Notes: a model not told the origin generated them from the sequence alone. Positions 1 through 9,352 are shown, counted from the stretch's first letter. The stretch is 34,027 nucleotides of DNA from Nitrospirota bacterium (GCA_016201875.1 JACQBY010000060.1:1-34027), one strand, 5' to 3'. Numbers and translations: made by a program.

Positions 1-139
1 TACAAATATGCCCATTTATCCGTCATTCCGGCATGCTTTAAGCCGGAATCCAGTGACTTTGCCTCCGTATTTTCCTGAAAACACCTGGATTCCCGATAGA
101 GGCATTCGGGAATGACGAAAAAGCGCCGCTGTAGTGTTA
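1..139 (+). repeat. 139-bp repeat, copy 1 (5' end possibly cut by window)
   Basis: This copy is identical base for base to 1543-1681. It contains two imperfect hairpins: one opens with GTCATTCC and closes with GGAATCCA, the second runs TGGATTCC to GGGAATGAC. The right end carries CCGCTGTAGT, the reverse complement of ACTACAGCGG found just left of copy 2. The last three bases are the stop codon of the minus-strand regulator at 137-1474. It is probably a non-autonomous palindromic element of REP/MITE type. The left terminus lies outside the window. Confidence 0.9.
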
Positions 140-1474
140 TTTGCCAATATGATAATCTTTCATCTTTCGCCAGAGGGTTGTCCGGCTGATTCTTAATTTT
201 TCGGAGGTTTCTTTTAAATTCCAGTCACATTGATTGAGAACCTTAATGATTAATTCCCGTTCAATGGCCTCTAATGGATGCTCCCTGCCGATCGCCCGTT
301 CCACGTGGTCGGCTTTCAGCATTTGAATATCTCTGGGTAAATGTTCGGGCAGAATCGTATTTCCGTTACATAAAACCAGGGCATGTTCGATAATATTTTC
401 AAGCTCTCTGATATTCCCCGGATAATCGTAATTCAACAAAATCTCGATGGTGCCAGGGGAAACCGTTTCAGCGTCTTTTCCCATTTCCTTATTAAATTTT
501 TTTACAAAATAGTCGATTAAGAGAGGAATATCATCGCGCCGCTCCCTTAAAGGAGGGAGGGAAATCGGAACCACCCTGAGACGGTAATAAAGATCCTGCC
601 TGAATTTCCCGTCTTCCATCGCTTTTTTCAAATCTATATTCGTCGCCGCGATGACTCTCACGTCCACTTTAAGAGGTCTGGTGTCCCCGACCCGCTCGAA
701 CTCTTCTTCCTGAAGAACCCGGAGAAGTTTGACCTGCGTGGGAAGCGTCACATCGCCTATTTCGTCTAAAAAAATCGTCCCTTCATGGGCCAGCTCAAAT
801 CTCCCCTGCTTATTTGAAACGGCCCCGGTATAAGCCCCTTTGATATGACCAAAGAGCTCGCTTTCCAGTATCCCTTCCGCAAGGGCGCCGCAATTGACCC
901 GTATAAAAGGCTTGTTACGCCGGGGACTGTTATGATGGAGCGCCTGGGCGATCAGCTCCTTGCCTGTTCCGCTCTCTCCTTCGATCAATACCGTCGATTT
1001 CGTCCTGGCCAATCCGGGAAGAAGATTGTAAATTTCGAGCATTCTGGGGTTTTTCCCAACAATCTTGTCTCCCATCAGGAGTTTGGACTCCGGTTCCGAT
1101 ATTTTTTTGTCCGAAGGAGTCTTTTTAAATTGGACTACCGCCCCGACCGATTTTCCATTTTCATCTTTTAAAATAAAGGACGAAGCGCTTAATAATAGCG
1201 TCTTCCCCCCCTGTTTATTCCTGTAAACCGATTCAATCCCGGAATAAACCTCCCCGGCATTGAGCGTTCTTTCCAGAAGGCATTTTTGCCCGGGGGTGTC
1301 GATTTCTATCAAATGGGGGCATCTCTTGCCGGCCAGATCTTTTTCTGAAATTCCAAGAAGGGATTCCGCAGAGGAATTCATGAATAAAATTTTCTGATCC
1401 GGACCGATGGCCAGAATGCCCTCGGGGAAGGAATTCAATAAAAACTCCGGATTAAAAGAAGAAAAATCCTGCAC
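137..1474 (-). CDS. PAS-domain sigma-54-dependent Fis-family transcriptional activator
   Basis: A 445-aa cytoplasmic activator of sigma-54 RNA polymerase. An N-terminal PAS sensor (about residues 10-115) takes the place of a receiver domain, so the input is probably a small ligand or redox signal and not phosphorylation. The AAA+ domain has Walker A GESGTGKE (166-173), the sigma-54 contact loop GAYTGA (213-218, a Tyr variant of GAFTGA) and Walker B TIFLDEIG (233-240). A Fis-type helix-turn-helix occupies about 417-440. The start is GTG, with AAGAGG five bases upstream. The stop codon lies in one 139-bp repeat and the upstream region in its twin, so the whole unit is bracketed. Target genes cannot be read from the sequence. 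Family assignment is firm; the specific role is unknown. Confidence 0.95.
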   Translation of the reverse strand: MQDFSSFNPEFLLNSFPEGILAIGPDQKILFMNSSAESLLGISEKDLAGKRCPHLIEIDTPGQKCLLERTLNAGEVYSGIESVYRNKQGGKTLLLSASSFILKDENGKSVGAVVQFKKTPSDKKISEPESKLLMGDKIVGKNPRMLEIYNLLPGLARTKSTVLIEGESGTGKELIAQALHHNSPRRNKPFIRVNCGALAEGILESELFGHIKGAYTGAVSNKQGRFELAHEGTIFLDEIGDVTLPTQVKLLRVLQEEEFERVGDTRPLKVDVRVIAATNIDLKKAMEDGKFRQDLYYRLRVVPISLPPLRERRDDIPLLIDYFVKKFNKEMGKDAETVSPGTIEILLNYDYPGNIRELENIIEHALVLCNGNTILPEHLPRDIQMLKADHVERAIGREHPLEAIERELIIKVLNQCDWNLKETSEKLRISRTTLWRKMKDYHIGK

Positions 1475-1542
1475 AAAACCTCTTGAAATGAATGCGCCTT
1501 ACGCTATTTTTCTGTTTATGTTTAGTACTACAGCGGATTTTT

Positions 1543-1681
1543 TACAAATATGCCCATTTATCCGTCATTCCGGCATGCTTTAAGCCGGAATCCAGTGACT
1601 TTGCCTCCGTATTTTCCTGAAAACACCTGGATTCCCGATAGAGGCATTCGGGAATGACGAAAAAGCGCCGCTGTAGTGTTA
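1543..1681 (+). repeat. 139-bp repeat, copy 2, with terminal inverted repeats
   Basis: An exact direct repeat of 1-139. ACTACAGCGG at 1527-1536 pairs with CCGCTGTAGT at 1668-1677, giving a 10-bp terminal inverted repeat, so the full element is probably about 1527-1677. TTAG at 1522-1525 and 1679-1682 could be a 4-bp target duplication, though this is weak. No coding capacity. It fills most of the interval between the regulator start and the mdh stop; 1682-1761 shows nothing else recognisable. Confidence 0.9.
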
Positions 1682-1761
1682 GGTGGCGATAGGATTTATT
1701 ACTAAACTGGATTGATTTTAAACTTGAAAGGAAAGGTTGTCAATAAAATGAAAAAAGAAAT

Positions 1762-2706
<945 letters not shown>

Positions 2707-2741
2707 TTACCCCGGAAAGATTAAAATAGCAAACCATGGTC

Positions 2742-2771
2742 AAAATACAATAATTACCGTTCTTTTGTCAA
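2742..2771 (-). promoter_or_regulatory. Predicted sigma-70-type promoter of mdh
   Basis: On the minus strand TTGACA (2766-2771) is followed after 18 bases by TATTTT (2742-2747). The -35 is a perfect consensus and the -10 matches four of six positions. It would give a leader of about 30 bases to the TTG start of mdh. Confidence 0.5.
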
Positions 2772-2857
2772 TTATCGTTTATCGATGTTGGGAACTTTCG
2801 GCAGGAGCTGGCGCGTTTGTGAATCGTTTTTTGGGCCGGGGAATGGCCTGATGCCTG

Positions 2858-4063
2858 TTACTGGCTGGCGGGAGGGTTGGCGACCATATCTCCCACTTCT
2901 ACCGGTTCAAGACTCTTGTTGATGATTGCCGTAGAAGTCTCTTCCTGAACGGAAATGACCTCGATTTCAGCGGTAATCCGTTTAGAGGGTTTTTCTTTTG
3001 CGACGGACCCGTAAAGCTTATTTTTTTCCCATTCTTTCAGAACCACCAAACGATGGCCGGGTTGAATGCCATCCTTTGTTCCTTTATCAAGGTAAATAAT
3101 ATCATACTGCTGATTGCTGGTTTTAATATCATGGGAGGCGATCACAAGTCCTTTTAATTTTTCCGGATAAGGGACCTCATTCATCACCAGGCTGATGGGG
3201 TCTACCGGGTGATAAACCGTCAACGAATCTCCGACATTGATCAAATCAAAAGATTTAATGATTCTGGCCAGATGCCCTTTTTGTCCCTTTCGAGCCATCA
3301 CATCGGGAATGATCTCGAGATAACCTTTAATCCGGATTAAATTTCCGATTAAATGATGGGTCTCCGGGTGGTAAACCGATTTAATCGGCTCAAATATCGT
3401 ATATTGCTCTCCCACTTGCAAAGAATGATTTTTTTCGGGAAAAACATAGACGGCATCCCCGTCTCCTAAAAGGGAATGGTCCTGTTCCGATGCCGTAATA
3501 GAGGCAACTTTTTCTTCCTTTAAAAACTTTTTGGAAATAAACCCTCCGGTCGCCAGATCTCTCACTGTCCACACCGGGGTTTTTGTCTCTTCTTCCTCCG
3601 CGGCAGCAACAGGCTCAGGCTGAACCGCCCTGGGTTCTTCTTTAGGGGCTTCTCCGTTTTTTGTTTCCTCGGCAACAGCCGCCGGTTCGGCCTCTTCTTC
3701 GGGCATCTTCTGTTCTGTTAATGCGGCTATTTCAGTTTCTTCTTTTTTTTCGACCTCTTTTAAAAAGGATTCAGACGGGAGAAATATTTTTTGACCGGGG
3801 TAAATACGGTCGGGATGGGGGATGGAAGGGTTCTTCCCCCAGAGTTTAGGCCATAAAAAAGGCTCTGTATAATGTGCCGTGGAGATCCCCCATAAAGTAT
3901 CTCCTTCTTTTACGGTATAATAAGTTCCAAGAGTCTCTTGCAGCCCTGACCCCGGACTTTCGCCAACGCCCTCAGCATATCCTTTTAACGCAGGGATACA
4001 TAAGAAAACAAGCAACATAAGCAAGAAAAAGGAAATCTTCGATTCAAATGGGTTTAAACGCAT
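2858..4063 (-). CDS. LysM domain envelope protein
   Basis: About 401 aa. It has an N-terminal hydrophobic segment (around residues 8-28) consistent with a signal peptide or anchor. One LysM peptidoglycan-binding module follows at about 46-97 (YTVKEGDTLWGIS ... DRIYPGQKIFLP), then a Glu/Ala/Pro-rich linker to about 165 and a C-terminal domain of about 230 residues with no catalytic motif I recognise. It probably binds peptidoglycan as a non-enzymatic envelope protein. I chose the ATG at 4063 because GGAGAAG sits five bases before it and the promoter at 4087-4114 would start transcription almost at the alternative ATG (4075), leaving that one no ribosome site. Monocistronic by spacing. Confidence 0.88.
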   Translation of the reverse strand: MRLNPFESKISFFLLMLLVFLCIPALKGYAEGVGESPGSGLQETLGTYYTVKEGDTLWGISTAHYTEPFLWPKLWGKNPSIPHPDRIYPGQKIFLPSESFLKEVEKKEETEIAALTEQKMPEEEAEPAAVAEETKNGEAPKEEPRAVQPEPVAAAEEEETKTPVWTVRDLATGGFISKKFLKEEKVASITASEQDHSLLGDGDAVYVFPEKNHSLQVGEQYTIFEPIKSVYHPETHHLIGNLIRIKGYLEIIPDVMARKGQKGHLARIIKSFDLINVGDSLTVYHPVDPISLVMNEVPYPEKLKGLVIASHDIKTSNQQYDIIYLDKGTKDGIQPGHRLVVLKEWEKNKLYGSVAKEKPSKRITAEIEVISVQEETSTAIINKSLEPVEVGDMVANPPASQ

Positions 4064-4086
4064 GGTCTTCTCCATTAATTACACAA

Positions 4087-4114
4087 AAGATAACATAGCC
4101 CTCTATTTTGTCAA
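4087..4114 (-). promoter_or_regulatory. Predicted promoter of the LysM gene
   Basis: Minus-strand TTGACA (4109-4114), 16-base spacer, TATCTT (4087-4092). Perfect -35, four of six at -10. The predicted start near 4080 leaves a leader of about 17 bases to the ATG at 4063, which supports that start over 4075. Confidence 0.5.
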
Positions 4115-4120
4115 GCCCTG

Positions 4121-4235
4121 ACCGTTAATAAGGGCTCATCTGCCGCGTTCTCGTCGCTCGCCAATTCTCATGTACTGATTCGTACACTCCGGGTGCCTCG
4201 CTCCTGCGGCCTTGCATCTGAACCCTTCTCAACGG
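4121..4235 (-). repeat. Palindromic repeat family B, copy 1
   Basis: A roughly 115-bp imperfect palindrome. Read on the minus strand it opens with CCGTTGAGAAGGGTTCAG, passes a GTAC-centred middle (GTGTACG ... CAGTACATG) and ends GCAGATGAGCCC then TTATTAACGGT. The same order of motifs is found at 23870-23988. It lies directly 3' of the cyclophilin gene, so it may also act as a terminator of the long minus-strand operon. No coding potential. Confidence 0.8.
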
Positions 4236-4245
4236 CCAGGGGGTT

Positions 4246-4746
4246 TTAGCCTTCAGCGGCGATGACCACTTCCATGTCGACTCTTTCTTTTGGATTATCG
4301 TTCGAATCACGGGATAAACCGACGATCTTGTCCGCCACATCCATTCCCGAAGTCACCTCGCCAAAAATGGTGTACTGGCCGTCAAGAAAGAGGGCATCCG
4401 AAACGCAAATAAAAAATTGAGAACCGGCGCTGTCCGGATTTGCCGCGCGGGCCATCGAGACAATCCCCCGTTTGTGGCTTTTTTTATTAAACTCCGCCTT
4501 GATGGTATGCCCGGGGCCTCCCATTCCATGCGTCCCGCGATTGTCTTTATGAAGCCGGGTATTCGGATCCCCTCCCTGAATCATAAAACCGGGGATCACC
4601 CGATGAAAGGTCGTTTCATCATAAAATTTCTTTTTTGCCAGAGAAATAAAGTTTTCGACATGTCCCGGAGCCGATTCCGGAAAAAATTTAATTTGAATAT
4701 TGCCAAATTTCGTTTTTATGGTTGCGCCTTCGTTTTTTTCAGACAT
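4246..4746 (-). CDS. Peptidyl-prolyl cis-trans isomerase, cyclophilin type
   Basis: A 166-aa cytoplasmic cyclophilin that catalyses proline cis-trans isomerisation during folding. There is no signal peptide. Core residues are visible: FHRV with Arg49, GFMIQGGD (54-60) and SQFFI (109-113), matching the cyclophilin active site, followed by LDGQYTIFGEV. The reading frame is open further upstream, but ATG 4746 has AGAGGAGAAG six bases before it and the protein begins at the domain, so the longer 209-aa version is rejected. It is the last gene of the minus-strand run, 43 bases after tatC, and is followed by a palindromic repeat. Confidence 0.95.
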   Translation of the reverse strand: MSEKNEGATIKTKFGNIQIKFFPESAPGHVENFISLAKKKFYDETTFHRVIPGFMIQGGDPNTRLHKDNRGTHGMGGPGHTIKAEFNKKSHKRGIVSMARAANPDSAGSQFFICVSDALFLDGQYTIFGEVTSGMDVADKIVGLSRDSNDNPKERVDMEVVIAAEG

Positions 4747-4789
4747 CGCTTCTCCTCTTGATGTTACAGGCAAAAGAACCTCAGAGCCT

Positions 4790-5566
4790 TCATACGGTTG
4801 AATTATTTCCGGAACCTTTGATTGTTTTTGATTGCGCCTCTCCAAAGAGCCTGATTCCCCAAATTCCCGCCTCATAGAGGATCATTAACGGGACCATCAT
4901 CAGTATCATATTAAACAGGTCCGGCGTGGGGGTCAGAATGGCAGAGACAATGGAGTTTATTAAAAGTGCGTACTTTCTATTTCTGGCCAGCCATGCCGAT
5001 GAAACAATCCCGGCTCTGCCCAGGAGAACCAGGGCCACCGGGAGAATAAAGATCAGGCCGAAAGCCAGCATAAATTTTAAAACAAAGTCAATGTAGCCGG
5101 TGATCATAATCTGCGGCTTGATTCCCTTTTCAATACCGAATTGAATCAGGTAAGTTAACGCAAAAGGGAGGACGGCAAAATAACAGAATAAGACGCCGAG
5201 GATAAAAAAAAGGGACCCTCCGATAATAAAAGGAATGGCCAGTTTTTTCTCCTTCTGCGCAAGCCCCGGCGAGATAAATCTCCAGATCTGAAACAATATA
5301 TAGGGGAAAGAAACAAAAAATCCAGCAAAAAAAGCAACTTTCAGAGTCACCCATAACGCCTCGGCGGGAGAATTAAAATAAAGGTCGGCGGGAAGGAGCC
5401 TGCGCAACAGGTTGAGAAGCCAATCGGCCTTCTGCATGGCGATCCCGAAGAATAGGGCGACTACCACCAGCGATTGAATGATCCGCGACCGAAGCTCCGA
5501 CAGATGTCCGGAAACCGGCATCAGCGCTTCAGGATGATTTTTTTTCTTCAGCAGCTTGAACATCAT
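4790..5566 (-). CDS. tatC: Sec-independent protein translocase TatC
   Basis: The core membrane subunit of the twin-arginine export pathway for folded proteins; it recognises the RR signal peptide. 258 aa, normal length. The N-terminal HLSELRSRII motif (about 21-30) is the hallmark cytoplasmic segment. Six hydrophobic segments follow, with the conserved SPAEALWVTLKVAFF region around 66-80. The gene overlaps the preceding tatA/B-type gene by 38 bases, so the two are translated together. The C-terminus carries a short extension after the sixth segment. Assignment is secure. Confidence 0.96.
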   Translation of the reverse strand: MMFKLLKKKNHPEALMPVSGHLSELRSRIIQSLVVVALFFGIAMQKADWLLNLLRRLLPADLYFNSPAEALWVTLKVAFFAGFFVSFPYILFQIWRFISPGLAQKEKKLAIPFIIGGSLFFILGVLFCYFAVLPFALTYLIQFGIEKGIKPQIMITGYIDFVLKFMLAFGLIFILPVALVLLGRAGIVSSAWLARNRKYALLINSIVSAILTPTPDLFNMILMMVPLMILYEAGIWGIRLFGEAQSKTIKGSGNNSTV

Positions 5567-5765
5567 TTTTTTCTTTTGGAGGCGCTTCAGCCCCGGCTTT
5601 GTTTAGCTCCGATAAAACGGCTTTCTCGACCTGCCCCGCCTTCTTCTTAAAATCGGCAAGAATCCTCCCGAAATCCCTGGAAAGAGCCATGGCTTTTTCA
5701 GGGCCGAGCACCAGGAACCCGATCAATAGAATCACCATGAGTTCGGGAAAACCTATTCCAAACAT
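5529..5765 (-). CDS. Twin-arginine translocase subunit TatA/TatB family
   Basis: 78 aa with the standard architecture: FGIGFPELMVILLIGFLVLGPEK at the N-terminus (short membrane helix, Glu8, then the GPEK hinge), an amphipathic helix (about 30-50) and a charged, unstructured tail. The GPE hinge and Glu8 look more TatB-like than TatA-like, but the family cannot be split confidently at this length. It acts with TatC, whose gene overlaps it. If it is TatB, a TatA must be encoded elsewhere. Confidence 0.92.
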   Translation of the reverse strand: MFGIGFPELMVILLIGFLVLGPEKAMALSRDFGRILADFKKKAGQVEKAVLSELNKAGAEAPPKEKNDVQAAEEKKSS

Positions 5766-5775
5766 CGCGGAGCGA

Positions 5776-6015
5776 TTATCCTTTTTTTGTTTTAAATTGC
5801 CGGATCATCCTGGCCAGGCTGTCTTTAAGGATCAACTTTTCTTTGTGCAGTTTTTTTACAGCCAGCGCCTCTTCGGGAAGGAGGTTTTTCCGCTTATTCA
5901 GCTTTGCTAATTGTTTGGCGAGATCTTCGTGGTCCTTTTCATCATCACGGAACTTTTCATTCTCCTGCCGGAGCGTTTTAATCACCTCTTCATCATTATT
6001 CAGCAAGTTTGCCAT
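5776..6015 (-). CDS. DUF465 / YdcH-like small coiled-coil protein
   Basis: 79 aa, highly charged and predicted to be almost entirely helical. The C-terminal block EEALAVKKLHKEKLILKDSL matches the conserved DUF465 pattern (xxLKxxKLxLKD). No function is established for this family. The start is supported by AAGGAGA seven bases before ATG. It lies ten bases from the tatA/B-type gene and 35 bases from rimI, so it is part of the same transcript. Confidence 0.88.
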   Translation of the reverse strand: MANLLNNDEEVIKTLRQENEKFRDDEKDHEDLAKQLAKLNKRKNLLPEEALAVKKLHKEKLILKDSLARMIRQFKTKKG

Positions 6016-6050
6016 AGCGGGTCTCCTTATTCATTATTTAGGTTCGCCTG

Positions 6051-6503
6051 TTAATTTTCTGGAGCAGTCCATTGGAAAATAGCCGCATTTTCTTTCGGAT
6101 TGGAATAATATCCCTTCCTCGCGCCGATTTTTAAAAACCCTGATTTTTCATAAAGGGCGATTGCCGCCTGATTCGATTCCCTGACTTCTAAAAAGATCTT
6201 TTTGATATTTTTCTGCCTCATCTGGTCCATCACCTGCAAAAGGGCTCTTTCTCCCAGGCCCATCCGCCGGAAATCCGGGTGGACGGCGAAATCAAGGATA
6301 TGGGCTTCGTCAAAAAGCGCCCAGAAACAAAGATACCCGGCAATCCTCTCTCCCGCTTTAAATACGATCTGCTCCGAAAATGGATTTTTCAGGAGTTCGC
6401 TTTCAAACATCCCGCGGGTCCAGGGCTGGCTGAAGGATACCCCGGCAATTTTGACCACTTCCTCCAGATCTCCGATCTTCATTTTTTCAAAGGTACAATC
6501 CAT
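6051..6503 (-). CDS. rimI: Ribosomal-protein-alanine N-acetyltransferase RimI
   Basis: 150-aa GNAT acetyltransferase. The acetyl-CoA loop RRMGLG is at 79-84, with FLEVRESNQAAIALYEK (104-120) and a terminal GYY (131-133), the usual RimI layout. In other bacteria RimI acetylates the N-terminal alanine of ribosomal protein S18. Its start overlaps the end of tsaB by 17 bases; tsaB and rimI are a common pair. The substrate is inferred from family and neighbourhood only. Confidence 0.93.
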   Translation of the reverse strand: MDCTFEKMKIGDLEEVVKIAGVSFSQPWTRGMFESELLKNPFSEQIVFKAGERIAGYLCFWALFDEAHILDFAVHPDFRRMGLGERALLQVMDQMRQKNIKKIFLEVRESNQAAIALYEKSGFLKIGARKGYYSNPKENAAIFQWTAPEN

Positions 6504-7170
6504 CGGCCTGAACTTTTAGAGACGGATATTCCGGCATGATCAACTCCGTTTCTTCGCTGAAGTTCTCCTCTCCCTTTTGAAAGGCTGCCAGGGCAAGGGC
6601 CGACGCTCTCGGGGCTCTGTCCAGCGGAGAATGATAAATTCTTGTTTCGGAGCCTTTTGCAATCGCCCCTTCCGGCAGGTCTCCCAGAAGATGAACGGGG
6701 GTTCCCCCCTCTTCCAGCTCTTTCAGAAGGTTCGCCAGGGGAATCTGCCTGGCCGGCTTCAGAGAGACCAGCGTGAAGGGGTCCTGATATTGATAAAGGG
6801 CCGTATAGACCTCGTTCTTCCTTGCCGGGATCAGGGGACAGATCAGCCAGGGGGTAAACGGAATCTGTCTCGCAAAAACCTCCAGCGCAGGAACTCCTTT
6901 AACCGGCTTGTTCAGGCCCGTCGCAAGACCCTTGACGGTTGCAATGCCGACGCGAAGTCCCGTAAAGGAGCCCGGCCCGACGGAAACCGCAAACAGGTCA
7001 ACCTCAGGAAGAGCCACCTGGCATTCTTTCAGCAAAAGATCGATCATCTTCAGGATCCTTTGCGAATGATAGGTTTTGTTCGAAACGGCCATTTCGCCTA
7101 AAAGGACGCGGTTTTTCAGAAGCGCAACGCTCCCTGTCCAGGTTGAGGTTTCAACAGACAGAATTAACAA
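6487..7170 (-). CDS. tsaB: tRNA threonylcarbamoyladenosine biosynthesis protein TsaB
   Basis: 227 aa, the non-catalytic partner of TsaD in formation of t6A37 on ANN-decoding tRNAs. The N-terminal ILSVETST and the SVGPGSFTGLRVGIATVKGLA block (about 63-83) are diagnostic of the TsaB/YeaZ branch of the ASKHA fold. The start is TTG (7170) with GAGGAG eight bases upstream. No TsaD, TsaE or TsaC gene is in this window. It is 20 bases downstream of the lipoprotein gene and overlaps rimI. Confidence 0.95.
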   Translation of the reverse strand: MLILSVETSTWTGSVALLKNRVLLGEMAVSNKTYHSQRILKMIDLLLKECQVALPEVDLFAVSVGPGSFTGLRVGIATVKGLATGLNKPVKGVPALEVFARQIPFTPWLICPLIPARKNEVYTALYQYQDPFTLVSLKPARQIPLANLLKELEEGGTPVHLLGDLPEGAIAKGSETRIYHSPLDRAPRASALALAAFQKGEENFSEETELIMPEYPSLKVQADGLYL

Positions 7171-7190
7171 TCAGGCACTCCTCGCGCGCG

Positions 7191-7985
7191 CTACTCCAGC
7201 TTAAAATAATCGGCGGGAAAAAGAGGCGAAAAATTCATTTCTAAAAAATCGGCCTCAAACTCCCCTTTTTCTGATTTTACCCTAATTCGATCCGGCCATG
7301 AAGGGTTATTTTTTTTGGACAACCCGTCGAAATACAAGGTCCCGATCTGTCTGGCCTCTCCGGAAGCATCCTCATAGAGCTCCTCCCGGACCGGATAAAA
7401 CGATACCCCATCCAGCCAGATTTTCTTTCTGATGATCCCTTCTTTCCCTCTGATTTTAATCACCAGGCAGAGGATCTCCGCCTCGCTTTTTTCAAAAATA
7501 ATCACCTCATCTTTTTGGGTGACGGGGTTTCCTCCATACCGGAGTTCGCTCATTAGCCTGAAGAGGTCTTTCCCCCAGGGAGAGGGGTTCCATCCGATCT
7601 CCTCCGGCATCATCACTCCGGAGGGGTCTTCCAGCTTCATGATCCCTGGAGGGCCTCCTCCCGTACTGATTTTTAAAAAATCCCCGGAAAGAGTCAGGTC
7701 AACGATCGACCGTCCAAACGGGTCAAACCCCTGGAAACGGAAATGATCCTCCTTTTCAAATGCCAGGACTCCGCTTAAAGCATGGCTGGCCGCGTGAGAA
7801 GGCCTGATAGAAAGAGAGACCATTCCTTTCGCCGCCTGAAGCTCTTTTTCTCTCCGGGAAAAAAGGTCAAGTAATTCCCTTGACGTCTTCTCCTGAACCG
7901 GAATCAGGGCCTGCATGGACGGCGCACAGGCCTCTAAAAGAAGGAGGAACCAGAACGCGAAAAAAAAAAGGGGTTTTTGTTTCAT
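7191..7985 (-). CDS. Outer-membrane lipoprotein, LolB/DUF4292-like
   Basis: 264 aa. A hydrophobic signal peptide ends in a lipobox (LLEAC, Cys20), so the mature protein is lipid-anchored. The mature domain begins with a helix (RELLDLFSRREKELQAAKG) and then alternating beta strands (GVLAFEKEDHFRFQGFDPFGRSI ... FLKIS) that recall the half-barrel of LolA/LolB and DUF4292 proteins. A role in lipoprotein or lipid handling is possible but inferred. Its ATG overlaps the radA stop as ATGA, so translation is coupled. The gene is real; function is uncertain. Confidence 0.85.
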   Translation of the reverse strand: MKQKPLFFFAFWFLLLLEACAPSMQALIPVQEKTSRELLDLFSRREKELQAAKGMVSLSIRPSHAASHALSGVLAFEKEDHFRFQGFDPFGRSIVDLTLSGDFLKISTGGGPPGIMKLEDPSGVMMPEEIGWNPSPWGKDLFRLMSELRYGGNPVTQKDEVIIFEKSEAEILCLVIKIRGKEGIIRKKIWLDGVSFYPVREELYEDASGEARQIGTLYFDGLSKKNNPSWPDRIRVKSEKGEFEADFLEMNFSPLFPADYFKLE

Positions 7986-9337
7986 GTAAAAAGAACGCTC
8001 ATGACTTCTTCGATGTTCCTTACCGGAATGATTTCAACAGGAAGGGACGGGTAGAGATGCTCCAAGTTGTGGGCCGGAATAAGTACCCGTTTAAAGCCCA
8101 GTTTGGCCGCTTCTTTTAATCTCGTCTGAATGTCCGCCACGCCCCGGATCTCCCCCGCAAGCCCCACTTCCCCCAGGATAAGGGTATGGGAATCGACCAC
8201 ACGCTCTTTAAAGCTTGATGCGACGGCGGCAACGATTCCAAGATCGATTGCCGGTTCCTGCAGATACATTCCTCCGACCACATTGATAAAAATGTCCTGC
8301 CCCTGAAAATGGAAACCCCCTCTTTTTTCCATGATGGCCAGGAGGAGGGCCACCCTGCCGGGATCGACGCCGTTGGCCACCCGGCGGGGAATTCCGAGAT
8401 ATCCCGGAGTGACCAGCGCCTGCAGTTCCACCAGAATAGGCCGGGTCCCCTCGACGCTGGAGACCACAACCGAGCCCGCCGCCGACCCGGGCCTCCCCGA
8501 GAGAAAAATCTCCGAAGGGTTTTGAACTTCGTTCAACCCTGCTTCCACCATCTCAAAAACCCCGATTTCATGGGTGGATCCGAACCTGTTTTTGACGCTT
8601 CTTAGAATACGGTAGGGATGCCCCTTATCCCCTTCGAAATAGAGAACGGTGTCCACGATATGCTCCAGGACGCGGGGTCCCGCAATCACCCCCTCTTTGG
8701 TGACGTGGCCGACCAAAAAAGAAGAAACTCCCGTTGTTTTTGAACAGACCATCATCTGGGAAGCGACCTCCTTGATCTGGCTGACGCTCCCCGGCGGAGA
8801 TTGCAATTCCGAAGAAAAAAGGGTTTGAACGGAATCGAGAATGATCGTGACGGGATTGATTTTTTTTATCGCGCGGAAAACTTCTTCAAGGGAAGTCTCG
8901 GAAAGGAGGTAGAGATTTTCAGAGTGAATGCCAAGCCGGCTTCCCCTCATTTTAATCTGGGTCAGCGATTCCTCGCCCGAAACATATAAAACTTTTCCAA
9001 CAGCGGCAATTTTATTTGAAATCGAGAGAAGGAGCGTCGATTTTCCGATTCCGGGGTCTCCTCCGATCAGCGTCACGGACCCTTTCACCAGTCCTCCGCC
9101 TAAAACCCGGTCAAACTCTTCGATCCCGACCCGCTGGCGGTCTTCTTCGGATTGCTCGATTTCGAGATATCGCCTCGGCTCGTTTTCGATTCCCCCTTCG
9201 GGGCTTCTCCCCCGGTTTGCTTTCTCGATCTCTTCTACCAGGCTGTTCCATACGCTGCATTCCGGACACCGCCCCAGCCATTTAAACGACTGGTAGCCGC
9301 ACTGCTGGCAATAAAAAGTGGTCTTCGTTTTACTCAA
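7982..9337 (-). CDS. radA: DNA repair protein RadA (Sms)
   Basis: 451 aa, typical length. An N-terminal four-cysteine zinc finger (Cys10, Cys13, Cys24, Cys27) precedes a RecA-like ATPase with Walker A GGDPGIGKS (92-100) and the RadA-specific KNRFG motif (249-253). A Lon-protease-like C-terminal domain runs from about 280. RadA is a helicase-like motor that helps process branched recombination intermediates. The start is TTG with GGAGG immediately upstream. It lies 15 bases after the patatin gene and is coupled to the lipoprotein gene. Confidence 0.97.
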   Translation of the reverse strand: MSKTKTTFYCQQCGYQSFKWLGRCPECSVWNSLVEEIEKANRGRSPEGGIENEPRRYLEIEQSEEDRQRVGIEEFDRVLGGGLVKGSVTLIGGDPGIGKSTLLLSISNKIAAVGKVLYVSGEESLTQIKMRGSRLGIHSENLYLLSETSLEEVFRAIKKINPVTIILDSVQTLFSSELQSPPGSVSQIKEVASQMMVCSKTTGVSSFLVGHVTKEGVIAGPRVLEHIVDTVLYFEGDKGHPYRILRSVKNRFGSTHEIGVFEMVEAGLNEVQNPSEIFLSGRPGSAAGSVVVSSVEGTRPILVELQALVTPGYLGIPRRVANGVDPGRVALLLAIMEKRGGFHFQGQDIFINVVGGMYLQEPAIDLGIVAAVASSFKERVVDSHTLILGEVGLAGEIRGVADIQTRLKEAAKLGFKRVLIPAHNLEHLYPSLPVEIIPVRNIEEVMSVLFT

Positions 9338-9352
9338 CGGCCTCCGCTCCGG

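Noticed and set aside
845-1171. Plus-strand open frame of 108 codons
   Set aside because: It lies opposite the AAA+ domain of the sigma-54 activator and is low in protein-like composition.
4747-4875. N-terminal extension of the cyclophilin (43 residues)
   Set aside because: Most of it overlaps tatC, it has no signal-peptide character, and a strong ribosome site marks ATG 4746.
6577-7101. Plus-strand open frame of 174 codons
   Set aside because: Antisense to tsaB, whose family motifs are clear.
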